DNA of 64,000 nt from Lepisosteus oculatus (taxonomy: Eukaryota > Chordata > Actinopteri > Semionotiformes > Lepisosteidae). Below, piece after piece: positions 46,506 through 60,300 of this stretch. Under the pieces are notes generated by a model. The model did no database searches. It saw only the letters and a program-made list of their open reading frames with translations, and had not been told where the DNA came from. The translations under genes were made by a program, and so were the position numbers. The stretch is taken from assembly GCF_040954835.1 (NCBI RefSeq), contig NC_090711.1, forward strand, positions 7,695,501 through 7,759,500, given 5' to 3'. How positions within the stretch are numbered: position 1 is the stretch's first letter; the number at the start of each line of letters is the position of its first letter.

Positions 46506-48344
46506 TTAACTGTTTTTCGGACTGGGTGATTTTCCTCCCGCCACGGCCCCCTGGCAGGCCGACGTGTCACAGATTCCTGGGGACCCCTGGGCACCGGTTC
46601 TCCCCACTCTGCCAGGCTCACCAGGGTAGCCCGGGTCGCCCGGGGTGCCATGGCGACCATCTTTACTCACTCCGGGCACCCCAGGAAGGCCTGGTGGCAG
46701 ACAGAACAATAAGCTTTAGTGCTCAGAAGCATGTAACTGTAAGGCACAGAGGCTCACCCGGAAAGATAAAGTACTTTTAAGTTTGTTCAATGTATAATAA
46801 GGATTGTTAAGAAATGCTCACTAAATAGACTTTTCAGTGCCTTTCACATACCTTGATGCCCTTGGTCTCCTGTAGGTCCATCAATGCCTTTGCCTGTATG
46901 TCCTTTATCACCTTGCTCACCTGGGTCCCCTAGGGTGCAATTGAAGGCAACAACACAATCGTTACGTTTGGACAATCATATTCCAGACCTGACACATCAG
47001 TCAGGACATGATGTTATGCCAGAATATGGGGCTTAACCTCCCTTTGCTGTTTTATTGTTTCCCAAGCAAGTCTCAAAGCAAGTAAGTAAATAAAGAAATT
47101 ATATACGTGATAGTGTTCTTTTGCAGTTTTGTTCCAGTCCTACTTAAAAAATGCTATTTTTAAGTGGTAAGAGCACTTCAACAGGTTTTGGATTGCATAT
47201 TTCATCACGGAAGAGTTCCCAGACACTGCAGAAAAACAGTGGGTAGATGATGGATTTTCTCCATTTGCTGCTGCGTTTGGACAGTAAAAAATCCATTCAC
47301 CTTTTAAAATAATCAAACATCAAGTATCACATATGAATACAGAGCACTCAAATACAAAGAAGCTGAGAATCATTAATCCTAGCAGAATTGGGCCCAGATA
47401 ACCTGACATGCATATATTTGGACATATATATATATGTTTATATGTTTTGGACAAATATATGGATTCTATACCTTTTAGCACCTAATTGGCCTCCACTATT
47501 CAAGCACAGCTCAACAAGCCAGGCCTTATGGCAATGCCTACTTAGTGGGACAGGTGACGTGCAGTTCCACCCACCCTCTCCCATACCCAGCCACAGCTGC
47601 ATAGCCCCCTCCTCCCTCACCTCTGGGGCCGGGGTCCCCCAGCTCTCCCGGGAGCCCTCGGTATCCGGGAGGCCCTCGTGGCCCTTGGTGTCCTATCGAC
47701 CCAGCGGGTCCAGGCTGTCCTGGTGGCCCAGGAGGCCCTGGGCGACCCACCATGCCAGGTGCGAGGGGCCTTCTCAAGTTTGCAGCCAGCTGGCCAATCT
47801 GATCTGAGGAGCAGAAGACAGCAATGTTTCTCTTGTTATGATAGGATAATAATAAGAGGAGACAAAAGTCTTTTCTAATAATTTCTCTTCTTATTCCCAG
47901 AGTAGTGGGTTCTTCTGAACCAGTCCACATCTTTTGGATGGATGCACAGGCATTTACAAAAAAAAATCAAGTGTAAAATTATTGCATATGTGGTGCCCCC
48001 AGACTTAAAATATTAATTTATTTTAAGCAATCTCAAATGAGAGCTGATCTATGTGATCTAAAACCCATGACCACATGTCAATTAGTGAAATGAGAAAATC
48101 CTAAACGTATGGTATTTTTTTTAGCACAAAGTGTGAAGTCAGATACTTTGCAGACCATCCCACAGCAAACTCGTACTGAAATTCTGACATTTTCCCTCCA
48201 TTGAAAATAGGGCAGTAGATCACCTTTCATTGATAGTGTTAGGTTTCACATTTATTGAAAGCAGAATAAGCTTATTGTTCTCTTCTCACCATCTATCATT
48301 CCCGCACAAATTTCCCTGATGTGCTGTTCGCTGGCCAGTTTGCC
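46506..48344 (-). other. COL9A3: COL9A3 NC2, COL1 and NC1 domains
   Basis: Exon 48290-48344 (55 nt) encodes [18 protein letters not shown], the NC2 domain, with one cysteine. Exon 47621-47803 continues with [19 protein letters not shown] and then COL1 triplets from GRPGPPG. Exon 46852-46929 contains GHTGKGIDG, a triplet imperfection at the same place as in human. The last exon ends [11 protein letters not shown], then triplets, then NC1 ([14 protein letters not shown] and a short tail). NC2 is known to direct trimer assembly of type IX collagen. Exon phases switch from 0 to 1 at NC2 and stay 1 to the end. Confidence 0.94.
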
Positions 48345-51300
48345 CTAAAATGGGAGGAAAAAATGTGAAGAGTAAACTTTTCCCAAAGTTCAAGAATGTC
48401 ACCTGGACAAATAAGTAGCAACCGAGTTTATCGAACATGCAAAAGATTACCCATGGACAAAAGAAGCATTTAAGGCTTGGGCGGGTAAATCAGTCTACTC
48501 TAGAAGCTGCTAAGACTCAAAATAGAGTCTACAAAGCATTGGTAAAACATTGGGACTGAGGCTTGACCGGATCCACTGAGGATTTAATAAACGAATCTCC
48601 AAAAAACAGGAATCGGACTTTCCCAGAGCACTCACAGGAACGCCGATTTTCCCCGCGATGCCCGGCAGGCCCTGCTCTCCCTGGAAGCCCATGAGGCCTG
48701 ATTTCCCAGGGGGGCCTCGGGCCCCGGTTTCTCCTTGGGGACCGGCGAAGCCCTTCGGACCCATTTCACCACGTTTCCCAGGCTTTAGAAGACCAAAAGA
48801 AAAAGAAATGACCGAACTGAACCAAATCTATTGGAACCGCTTTAGAACAGCAATGCTGGAATGCTGCTGCTGACATGCCATGGAAATGGTAGGCCTTGCA
48901 GTGGGGCAACGCTGGGCTTTGTTGATCCCAAAATCCAAAAGGAAATCACTCGGACAAGAAAAGTTACTTTCACCTGAACACACTTCATAGACACAGAGAA
49001 GAGCACCAAATATAGATCGGGCTCATGATTTAAAACACAGAAGTCTAAAAATCCTCATCTGTTTTGTATGTGAGGAAACGTGTGACATATATATATATAA
49101 TTTCTTTTTGTACAAATCGTTTTTAAGCATCTTTTTTTTTTTCCAGGATAAATTAAGTGAAAAAGAGCGAAGTGTGGCACTGTGACACATCAGAGTGCTT
49201 GAAGTAATTACATTAATTGGGCTGCAATCTTTTCAGCAATACAGCATTAATTATTTCCCTTTGGGGCTCCGAAAAGCAGGTTAATAAATCTGAAGTAGCA
49301 ATCCATTACGGTAATTAATCCAGTTAAACCTGGAATGTGTTCTGGAATCTGGTGCAATTAGTTCATGAGCTGCTGTTCATGTCTCTCACACAGCACTGCC
49401 AGTGAGCACAGTGAGGTGGCAGCTGGGTGAGTCCAGGTCTCACATTAGGGGTTTACAGTAGCCAGTAAGTAAGAGTAAAATGTCACAGAGTAAGGTTTTT
49501 TCATATTATACTATTTGCATTTCATTTCCAGAATTGTTTGAAATGTTATAATCATCAGTTATCAAAGGGTTCCAAAGCTAAATACATATAGCAGAGGACA
49601 TATATATATTTTTGGTCTGAAAGACCTTTGTCACTTTAATAATTCATTTGATGCTTTTCCTTAAGAAAACAAACAGATGTAAGCAGTATGTGATGATGAA
49701 TCTCTTATATATTAGGTGTAAAGAGAAAGAAGGAGAATGAAACAGGCAGATATGACTGTCTCAAACTGTCATTTACTGGGAAATGTGATGTTAGATGCCA
49801 GGTGTGCGACTAAAGCCTTTGCTTCACTTTCTATCATAAATAAATTAATCAAACTCTGTCCTGGCTAGTATTTTTGATAAATATAAAACAGTGTTTTGTG
49901 ACGCTGTGTTTGTGTGCTTTCTATCTCCTTAAGTGACTAAGTTAAACAATAGCTGCATTGATACCAGTTATATATTACAGTGCTTGCAGTCACTTATTGA
50001 TTTCTAAACCTGTGTAACCCACTGAAATTAAGAAATAATTCCAGGAAACTTACTTCTCCTTTTTGTCCAACTGGACCAAATGGACCCTAAAGAAATGAAA
50101 CAAATTTTGAGAAAACAAAAAAAGATGGAAATGTGATGCTGCTAAAATAAATGGAATGATAATGCAAAGGGTCATTTTTCATTACTCTGGCCTAAGAGAA
50201 TCTTTTTCTCTTATTGCCACAAAACCTCATACCATTCAACACATCATTGACAACAAAATCAATCATTTGTATATATAAGAATGTATATTACTTATTTATA
50301 TATATATTAAACCACTGGCAGATAGATTTGATAGGTCATTAAATGATACAAATAAATACCCTTCCAATTCCCAGTTAAAAGTTAATTATACAGAACCTTT
50401 TTTTGTGCTCATATTGAGTTAGATCTAAATTTGAGGATCGTTCTGTTAAATTCAGATTTGTAGACATAAATTTCTTGACATACCGGTTCCCCTTTCTCTC
50501 CAGGAAGTCCATCACTTCCTGCAATACCCTAAACAAGAGAAATGAAGAGAAGATTAGGAGGGTGTCTTTTGATTTAATTATTTAATTTAAATTATATCAA
50601 GTGCTTATGTTCCTCAGTCCTAAATCAAGAAAGCATCTGAAGAAGCTCAATGTAGATGTAAGGTTCCCTTTGGATTAAGTAACGAGCTTCAAAGATGTAA
50701 CAGTCCTGCATATACTGTATATCATAAAGTGTATACTGGTGCTAAAACATAGCCTGCAAATTTGTAATTTGTCATTCAGCACATTGCTCAACAGGGATGT
50801 AATTACAAAGTCTTGTAAAAGCCAACTGGAAACTCTATCCCCCTCTTCTCTCAAAAAAGCATTTGGAGTTTACCAATTTTGACAACTTTTCTTTCCTGTT
50901 TACTTTCTGAATTACAGTACATACTCCTCAAACCCTCCAAGAAGATCAAAATATTAAATGGCAATACTCTGTTTCTGAAGCATATTCGTCATGAGGCTCT
51001 TAAGCCCCCTTAACAGATTTGAAGGAAGTCACAACATTGTTCTTATTCATTTTGGTGAAGACAAGACCACAGATGAAAATGAAAGTTGTTAGAGAGGAGA
51101 GGCAGATACAGGACTGTAAATATTCTTACTGGATTTCCTTTAGGTCCTGAAGCTCCAACTGGACCCTAAGAGACAGAGAAGGAGAGTCAGGATAAATAAA
51201 GGCTCTGCTGTTGGAGTAGACAGGCCCCCAGCCGCCGACAGGTTGGCCTGTGTGGGTAAGAGGCTGGGCTGTCTGATGTACAGAGGGAGCTTACAGGCCG

Positions 51301-54300
51301 CATGCATAAAGACTCACTTTGTTCTGCTTCTCCACTGACAGTCCCCTAACGCTCAATAAAAACATTCTCGAGCCTCGAGGAAACCAATCCATACAGAATA
51401 GTACTATGCTCATGCACGGTAATGAAAATGTACTTTTCAAATATAGAGACTACTTACAGTACATTGAAATAGGACAAAATCTACAAAGCAAGTAATGTGG
51501 TGTTAATTATTCATGTGTCTATTAAATTGAAGTCTTTTTTAATTTAAAATGGTCTGTGAGAGTCATTACATTTACCCCATGCAGCATGTGTTTAATTTTG
51601 GTTTGATTTCATGTTGCTGAGATCGCAAAATATGCAGTTTTGTTGTTTGACATATTATTTTCCTGTGTATTCCAATACAGCTGTTCAAATTTGACATTGA
51701 TTTTGGACGTGCGCATTTCGTTCTGAAGTGCTCTTCAAAGACATCATTCTTTAAAGTTTTTTTTTTAGATTTTAAAGTTAACGTATCGAAAAAATATCAT
51801 TATTTCTGCATAACAAGAATTTCTGAGGCTTTGAAAGCCCCTGTAATGAATAACCTTTGCCAGTAAAAGAAAATAATTATTTTCCCTGCATTGGTTCAGT
51901 CTGTAAAAATAGTGTAAGAAATGTGAATATAAAGTCTTTTAATTTATAATAGCAGATTCTTGCACAGTAGCGGTATATCCATACCTTTTAGCACCTAATT
52001 GGCCTCCACTATTTAAGCACAGTTCAACAAGATTGGAAAGGTCCTTATTTTTAAATACAGGGAAGTCTTTGGCATACCAAGAGCTCTAAAGAAAATTGAT
52101 GGGCATTCTGCCCACAGTGGAAAAGCAGACTGAAGTACATCAAAAATGGTCAGGCTCTGTCACTTATTCGTCTCTGTTGCACTCAGCTTTGAAGTGAAGC
52201 AACTAATGTCTTCATTAGACACTATGACAGTACAACATGGCGTATTTGTTTTCGTTTTCATTTTTCTCATTCTTTAAATACACATCTGCAGCATCATGAG
52301 AGCATTTTTAATTGTGCAGGCTTCATTGCGAGCTTCACGAAAGACCTTCAGTGTGCGGACTCACCCTGTCACCAAATTGTCCTCGGATTCCTGTTGGCCC
52401 CGGAAGTCCTGCGTCCCCCTGAGCACCTTTAGGTCCCTGCAGTTAGATCATATTTCTAGTCAAAATAACTTTAGAGATACCAAAGAGAGATTTGACCATA
52501 GGTTTAAAGGCACACAAATGGGTCAGCAGAACATGCTCATGTCTGGATTCTTTGATACAATTAAACAGCTGGCTGTTTTTGACAGTGTACAATATACCTA
52601 AAGAAGGAGCTACGAAATGAATGCGTTCCTTTATTCACACACAGTAGACCACTAATTCATTAAATGTGCCCATCAAAGTTTCATATCATGTGAATGAGTG
52701 ATTAGAAAGTGAATCGTGTGCATTGCAGGGCACTACTGTAAAGATCAAGAAAGAGATGTTCTTTTTATTCAGTGCGGTAAAGCAATAAGGAATGAATTAA
52801 ATGCAGCCTTCGCTTTCCAAAAAGGGTAAAATAACTGTACTTCTGATGTTGGGAATAGGGCTCAGTGTGAAACAAAGAAATGACTGACCTGGTAACCTTT
52901 AACCCCTGGTGCCCCCAGGTCTCCTTGAGCCCCGATTCCTCCCTGTGAAATAAACAGCACATCTCCATTAGAACAGCAAACATCAAGTAGTTCCACAACC
53001 ATCTCTGGGCAGTAAGGGCCTTTCTCACTCTAATGTCTATCACCGAGTTTTTCCACCCAAAAAAGATGTTGGACACCTAAAATCTGTAAAACTGGACATT
53101 CAGCTAATTCGATTTTAACACTGGGAACACCAGTTTTTCTGGTTTTAGATGTTTTTTTCTTTCTCTTCAGGATGTGCGTAGAAAGTCGAAGTGTATCTTT
53201 CTTCAAAAAAGTAAATAGTTTGATCACAAAATATATCTTCTGTCACTTGCTCTTCAGCAAGATAAGGCTCCTAGGGAGGCTTCCACCTTCAGCTGTAGTC
53301 CTATATAGTGATTTTTTCAGGTTGTGTTATACAGCTAGAACATAGCAAACTGCATCAGATTACAGGAGCTTTTCGCTGGGGGCTTGGGTTATTCATTGGT
53401 GACATTTTTAAAATAGCCCTTTGTATTGATCTCCTTTCTGAGCTGTGCAGGCTTAAAGCAATCAGTGCATCCACTCATCTCTGGAATCTACACTGCCAGT
53501 AGAGCTGCTGAAGTATACAAAGCTTTTTTCCCAGGGCTGCAGCACTTAAACATTGGACAAAGGCTCTTCTGTCCAGATAGGACCATTCCCACTTTCCCGA
53601 AATAACTACTTTTAGTTAGGGCTAGCCACAGTAGGAATGGCTTTGAGATGACATTGCTAGATTGTAATTCACATATTATTGAAATACACTGAAAATTATT
53701 TTCGATTGGATAGGGGTGAAATAAAAGTCTGTAATATATGAACATAATATTTTCAGTGTTCTCTTACCCAGTAGCTCACAGGCTTAATTATATGGTACCA
53801 TATAAATTTAAAAATACATCTTAGAACCATACTGCAGCTATTTATGGCTTGCTAGGGGAAAAATGTAAAAATAAATATGTAGTTTTCTTACATCTAAATA
53901 TGTAATGACTCAAGACTATTATCAAAAACGTCTGTCAATTTTCCATATAATTGATTTGATTGGTTATTTTCCTAGCCAAAACACAGGGTTTATAGTTATT
54001 ATATTTTGTAAATGATATATATTTTAGTATTTATTATTAAATATCTTTATTTAGCAATTAGCACATTATCATTATATATCACACCCTTTTATCTTCTATC
54101 AATTCCAAAAAGTATGAAAGATTTGACATATTTGCCTGAGTTCAGGCACTGTTTCTAGAATAATTTTCCATTTCTTTAGTTTAAGGATCGATCATAACTC
54201 ATAAGTGACCCCAGAGCTTGAGAACTGGCTACAGTGGTGTAGCGGCCATGAGCAATAGATCTTTTCTATGGTCAGGAGCCTGACATGTGCCAGCCACGAG

Positions 54301-57300
54301 CAATTTCATGCCATCAGCAGTTAGTATATTTAAAATATTATTAACTTGATACTACTGCAATTGCCCTCTTATTTACAGTCCCTAGTACGTCTGTTAAAAC
54401 TCTTTTTCATGGATCTAAAAGTCTGTGCTGAGTAAACTATAACGTGAAGGTGGCAGTACAGTATTGTGTGTAGCGCTTGGAAAGTGTTTTGGATTGGGTG
54501 CTGGGATGAAATACTCACAGCTACACCTCTAGGCCCAGCCTCGCCCCTCTCTCCGGGAATGCCCGGAATACCCTGAATTTAGAAAGAAAAGAGGAAGAGG
54601 GATGAGTTACTGTGGTTGCTTCTGAGCAAGTTAAATGAAAATTCATATTGGTGAGCTGTGGGAAATGAACATGGGTTATTCATGCAAGTGGATGTGACAC
54701 AAAAGGTAAAATAGCAGATTAACAAGATTACATTTAACCACATTTATACTCTTGCAGATCAGCAATACATTTCAAGCCAAAATAACTAGGTACTATCAGA
54801 TCTGAAAATGCTGCCTTTAAGGCATCAAGCAGGACAAAGGAAGAATGGAAATTACATACAGCACTTTCGAACATTTTGTTCTGGAATCAGTTGTATCATT
54901 CTACTGCCCCCTTTCTCCTGGATGGTAAAACAGTCTTCAAAGCTCATTACAAATGTTCCAGGGATCTAGAAGTGACTTTCTCACTATATTCACAATTCAA
55001 ACTGTGTTGGTTCACACTTGCTCTGTGCTTCAGAGCACAGATGCCCCGTCCAAAGGCGCTATACAAGCCCGTCAGATACATACAGGAATACCTGGCTCTC
55101 CAGAAGGGCCTGCCTCTCCCATTTCTCCTTGGTCACCCTGGGAAATAGAAACCCGTGTCATCTTTCAGGCACAACTGATCAATGCACTGGGTACTCAGGT
55201 CCTAGTGACTGGAAAGCTGTTCGGATACTTATTAGTTAGTATTGGGTTATACACTAAATTCTTCTTACACAACTGTTTTAATGGACTCTGTTGTTATAAG
55301 GCTTGTGAAATAAAAAGGTATACCTGCTTAATTACAGATCACATCAGCTCATTCTAAGTAGACTTATCTACATATACTTATATATGTAAGCTTATCTTAA
55401 GGAGACAAACAGTAAAGATTACATGAGAAGTATAAAACCATGATATCTGTAGTATGAGTAACTACAGACATAACATCGTCAGGGGTCTGTTTGTTTCGCT
55501 GAAGAAAACTAATCTAAAAGCTATAGGCTGATGTGAGTGTGTGATGTGAGCCTATACTCTTATGCTACTAATGTGCTAACACTATCATGCTCATTTCTAT
55601 GTTCAAAGAGTTTTAAAAATATTTTTACTTACAATTTGTCCTTTTGCTCCCTTGGATCCTGCCTTTCCTTGTAATCCCTAAAATGATCAAACAAGAAAGA
55701 AACAGATTTAGGATGGTACTATAAAACATAAACCAGTAATGTCAGACAGAGGAAATACATATGGCAGGAAGAACATAAAAAATGAGGTTCAGGTATGGAT
55801 GATTTTTCCATAGTATTTGTGTTTTTTATCCATTATCCTGTCAAAAACACAGCTAGCTTCTCACTGATAAATGACTTCAAAATGACATTAGTGGGACAAG
55901 ATACAACTTTGGAGAAGTCAGCATGTCTCTTTACAGCCATCCATATCATCCTGTTACTGTTAACCTGCTATGTGACAGCCTCAGATAAAAGCTTTGTGGA
56001 AGACAGGAATGTGTCCCCCAAAAGTGCACTATACTCTTATGAAGAGAAAACTGAAAGATTAATCAAAGAAGGGCAATACACCAAGAAGAATTCACCTTTA
56101 CATTTTCTTTATTTTTCAAAATTCCTTTTACACTTATATAGTGCTTTTCTGAACACTCCATCAAAGCATTTTACAGGTAATGGGGAATCCACCACCACCA
56201 ATGGGTAGCCCCCTGCCTGGATAATGCGAAGGCAGCCAAAGTGCGCCAGTACGCTCCCCACACACCAGCTATTAGTGGGGAGGAGATCACAGGCCATCTA
56301 GGCCATTAGGAGGCCATGACTGGTAAATCACAGAGAGGAATTGGACAGGATAGGCCAAACAACGGTACAAAGCTCTTTGTAACTCTTAAATTTTGTAATG
56401 CAATATGACCGGGACACGTTACTAGACAGAGACACACTTACAGGGAGTCCGTTGGGCCCTTTCTCTCCTGGAACTCCCGGTCGGCCAGAATCACCCTGGA
56501 GAAAGACAAGGAGAATCGTGTCTATAGTACAGCGGCACATGCCTGCAGGGGCACAAGACAAACTGGACAAAGACCACGCCTACCTTTTCCCCATCTGTTC
56601 CTTGTGTGCCATCTTTACCATCTCGACCGGGGATGCCCTGGAAGTACAAATAAACATTATTCAAGTCCCCAACAAAAAACTGAAAAGAACAAAACAAAAA
56701 AAAAAAACACTGATGTCGCAAACAGTTATTATGATACTTACAGGCTCTCCTTTGGACCCAGATCCCCCTGAGATGCCTTTCGGACCTGGTTTTCCCTGAG
56801 GAAAAAACATTAATATACTGGTACTGCGGTTTCAAAAAGTATTTCCTTCCATTCCCCCCAAAAAAGAGAAGGCGATAGCTTGTGGCAGATTAGCAGGTCG
56901 GTCACTGCCATGCCCAAGGAGCTAGAAATCAGTTAATTAAGGCCCCAATCATTGGAGACAGATGGATACACTCTGGGTGCACTCCTAAAGGTTATACACA
57001 GAAGAGAACACCATAAGTTCTTCATCTCTAGATACTGCCAGTAGACAATACTGAAGAAGGACCATAATGTCAAAAGTGTTGAATGGAACCAGTTTCTACA
57101 TGGGTCCCCATAGCTCTTGAAACCTAACATGGGTTGTCTATGGAGCATGCTGTATGGGAGTGTCTCACTGCACTCTTGCAAACTTATTGTGGACAAGCCA
57201 ATTTATTTGAATAGGTCATAATAATCTGAGCATTATTGGCCCAGCCCAAAAGTGCTAGGCCTGGCCTTCACTATATGTTTATACAAGAGACATGAACATT

Positions 57301-60300
57301 TTCTACTCACAATGTCACCCTTTGGTCCTTTAAAGCCCTGTGGTCCCTTCTCTCCAGAGTCACCCTAGAACCATAAAAACACAGACATGTTTGCTAAGAA
57401 AAATATTCACTCCATTAAGAAAAACATTTCATAACGTCTGTAATATGATTGTTATAATCATGTTATTCCAAAAGGCATCCACCTGAATGCCTGTAGTAAG
57501 TGCTTTGAGAAGCCACCTTCAGGAGCTTCATAAACTAAAGTTTATTATTATTACCCTGCAGAAATCCCTGACAAATATAAAGGTGATCAAATTAAAGTTA
57601 ATTTTTGCCTTTTTGTAAAGCAAACCACAAATAACTGCAGTTTCCATCCAATATAATCTCTGTCTTGCAAAACATTATTACAACATTCCTTTATAAATTC
57701 CTTTTCACATTTAAATATGTGATAATTAACAGTCAATAATCTTGTCACATTTATTAAAATGTATGCATACAAATATGATTTATAATTAACCCCTACAGCT
57801 TATATTTCCATGCTTGTTTAATAACTGTAAATAGTAACAGTGCATTATAATTATAGAAAAATATTACTCTAATAAAAGCTTAATTAAAAAGATAAAATAA
57901 CAATCAATGGATTCATATTTTTAAAGTACTATATAATCTAGTTTATCTTTTTAAAAATGGACCCCGTCACTAAACAAGACGATTTGAAATCTTGTTTCCA
58001 TATACGAACATATTTTAAATGTACCCTAGTAATATCCTTTTATTGGGAATTCAATTTAATTAAATGTTCAGATTCATTCTTTTCCTGAGCTCCTGCCTGT
58101 CGCGGTCTGTTCGCTCAAACTCACTCTTTTTCCGATGACTCCGAGGTTTCCCGGACGCCCACGGAAGCCTGGCAGGCCCTGTCAGCAAAGGAAAAAACAA
58201 GAAAACTCACACACTTCAATCAATTCGCCAATTAGGTCAGATAACAAGCAGAGCTGTTCCCCTCCCCTCTCAAACCAGTGGCCATGTGCTGTTGCATACA
58301 GAGATGTCCAGAAATGACCTGGGCCAAGAGCTGAGTGTGTAACCTCTGGATATATGTTAACTCCAAAAATCTTATATTTCTAAAAATAGCTACATTCATG
58401 TTCTTGCAGCAAGAACAAATATCACTCCGTTCATCTGATGAAACGATGAGCCACTCACCCGGTCTCCCACTGGGCCCATGGGACCCATTAGTCCTCTTAA
58501 ACCGCGTGAACCCTATGAAGCAAGAAGGACACACGGTCTGTTTAAGCCATTATTAATACCGGAATGCATTCACAATTCTTCAGTGCTTATAAGGCCATTC
58601 TATTAAATGAGCTTTTATTGTGGACTCCCATAGGGTATACACAGAAGAGAAATTTATAATGCTTATGCTCTTATTCTCTGGATACTGCCATTTAGTTAAT
58701 ATTGAAGAGTGAGTACACTGCCATGTGCTGAATGGAACCAGTTTAAACATGGGTGAATATAGCTCTTGAAAAGCCCATAACTCTTGAAACCTAACTTGGG
58801 CTGTCAGTAGAGCATGCTGTATCTGTCTCATTGCACCCACTGCAACCTTAATGACGACCAGACTATTTCTTTGTATTTGGTAATTTTCTAATGATCTGAA
58901 TAATATTGTAGACTGTAATTGGTATTAACTAGTGCTAACTACTGTATCTTTTCACATCAGTTTTCAGAATCACTACAGTGTAGCTATAAACAGATGGTGG
59001 AATGAGGCAATTTGAGGAGAGGTTCCAGCATTTAGATTAGCATCTGTTTAATGGGAAAAGGGTGTCAGCAGGTGTGAGGTGTGACTGACAATAGTGTGGT
59101 AGTGTTTCAACAGAGCATGTACACATCACACTACTGAGTTCTGTCAGAGACGAGAATAAAGCAGTGTCTGTACAGAGAATGTTTAGTTCATATAAACAAG
59201 GTGCTCGTACAGAATCTACAATATGAGGCATTGTCTAACCTGTACAATCAAAAATAAAGACAGAAAAGACAAAGAGGGAGATACAATAGACCCTGGGAAG
59301 TCTAATGCTAATAGTATGCAGAATAAGGGAGGAGGAGGAGGCACACAGGACGCAATTATACGAGGTTTAGCATGTGAATACTTTTTTGACCCAGTGTCCA
59401 GAATACAGTCCATATTACTTTATTTACATTGAATTTTAAGAGGCTTTTGACCCTGTAAAAGACCAAGCCTAAAAATTAAAGCTATAGTTATACAGGGCAA
59501 ACTCGCAGTATGGATTAATAACTGGCAATAAGATACAAAAAAAAAAGTTACAGTAAGAAGCCACAAATTAATTTAGAGAAGCATAATGAGTGGTGTGCCA
59601 CAGGGATCTGTGCTGGGACCACTGCTATTTCTGCTTTACATTCATAACTTGAAATATTACATAAGGGATCATATTTCATAATGATATTAAACTGCCTGAC
59701 TAATATCTACAAAGAGGAAAAGAGATGTGAACAAAATTCATATTTGTGTGTACATTTCAAAGAGTAAATGTAACATAAGAAGGGGTGGAGTCCTGAATGA
59801 GAGCACAAAACACAGCTGAGTACATAATGACCACTTAGAAAATAGAAAGTATTATGTCAAAACAATAACAGAATACATAGGTTTACATAGGTTTAACTTT
59901 TGAATTCAAGGTTCAACTAATGTTTTCTGACGTTGTCAGCTCTTAATATTATAACAATGACAAAGAACCCTTAAAAGGGCTATAGATGAGAGCAGTCCGA
60001 TTGTATCAGAATACTAAAAGAAATGTGTATCAGAGACAGGTTGAAAGAGCTTAATCAAGAAACTCAATGTTGAAATATTACATAAAGTGAGCATATTTGA
60101 TAATTATATAAAACTGCCTGCCTTATATCTAGAGATTATGAAGGGTAAAACATGATTACTGACAATAATTTCTCTCACAAGTTACAGAGACAAAGACAGA
60201 CAGCAAAGGCTGGAAGCTAAAGAAAGCAATTTGGAACTGAAGAGAGAAGAAACATGCAGTAAGAAATATTTTCCACAGACTGATTGGAGAATGTTTGGAG

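Noticed and set aside
54876..55357. Open frames on + across 54.9-55.4 kb
   Set aside because: They run across a COL9A3 exon on the opposite strand and adjacent intron and show no homology of their own.
55795..56208. 137-codon frame on + in a COL9A3 intron
   Set aside because: Despite its length it shows no domain, lacks splice sites, and its end runs into an interspersed repeat.
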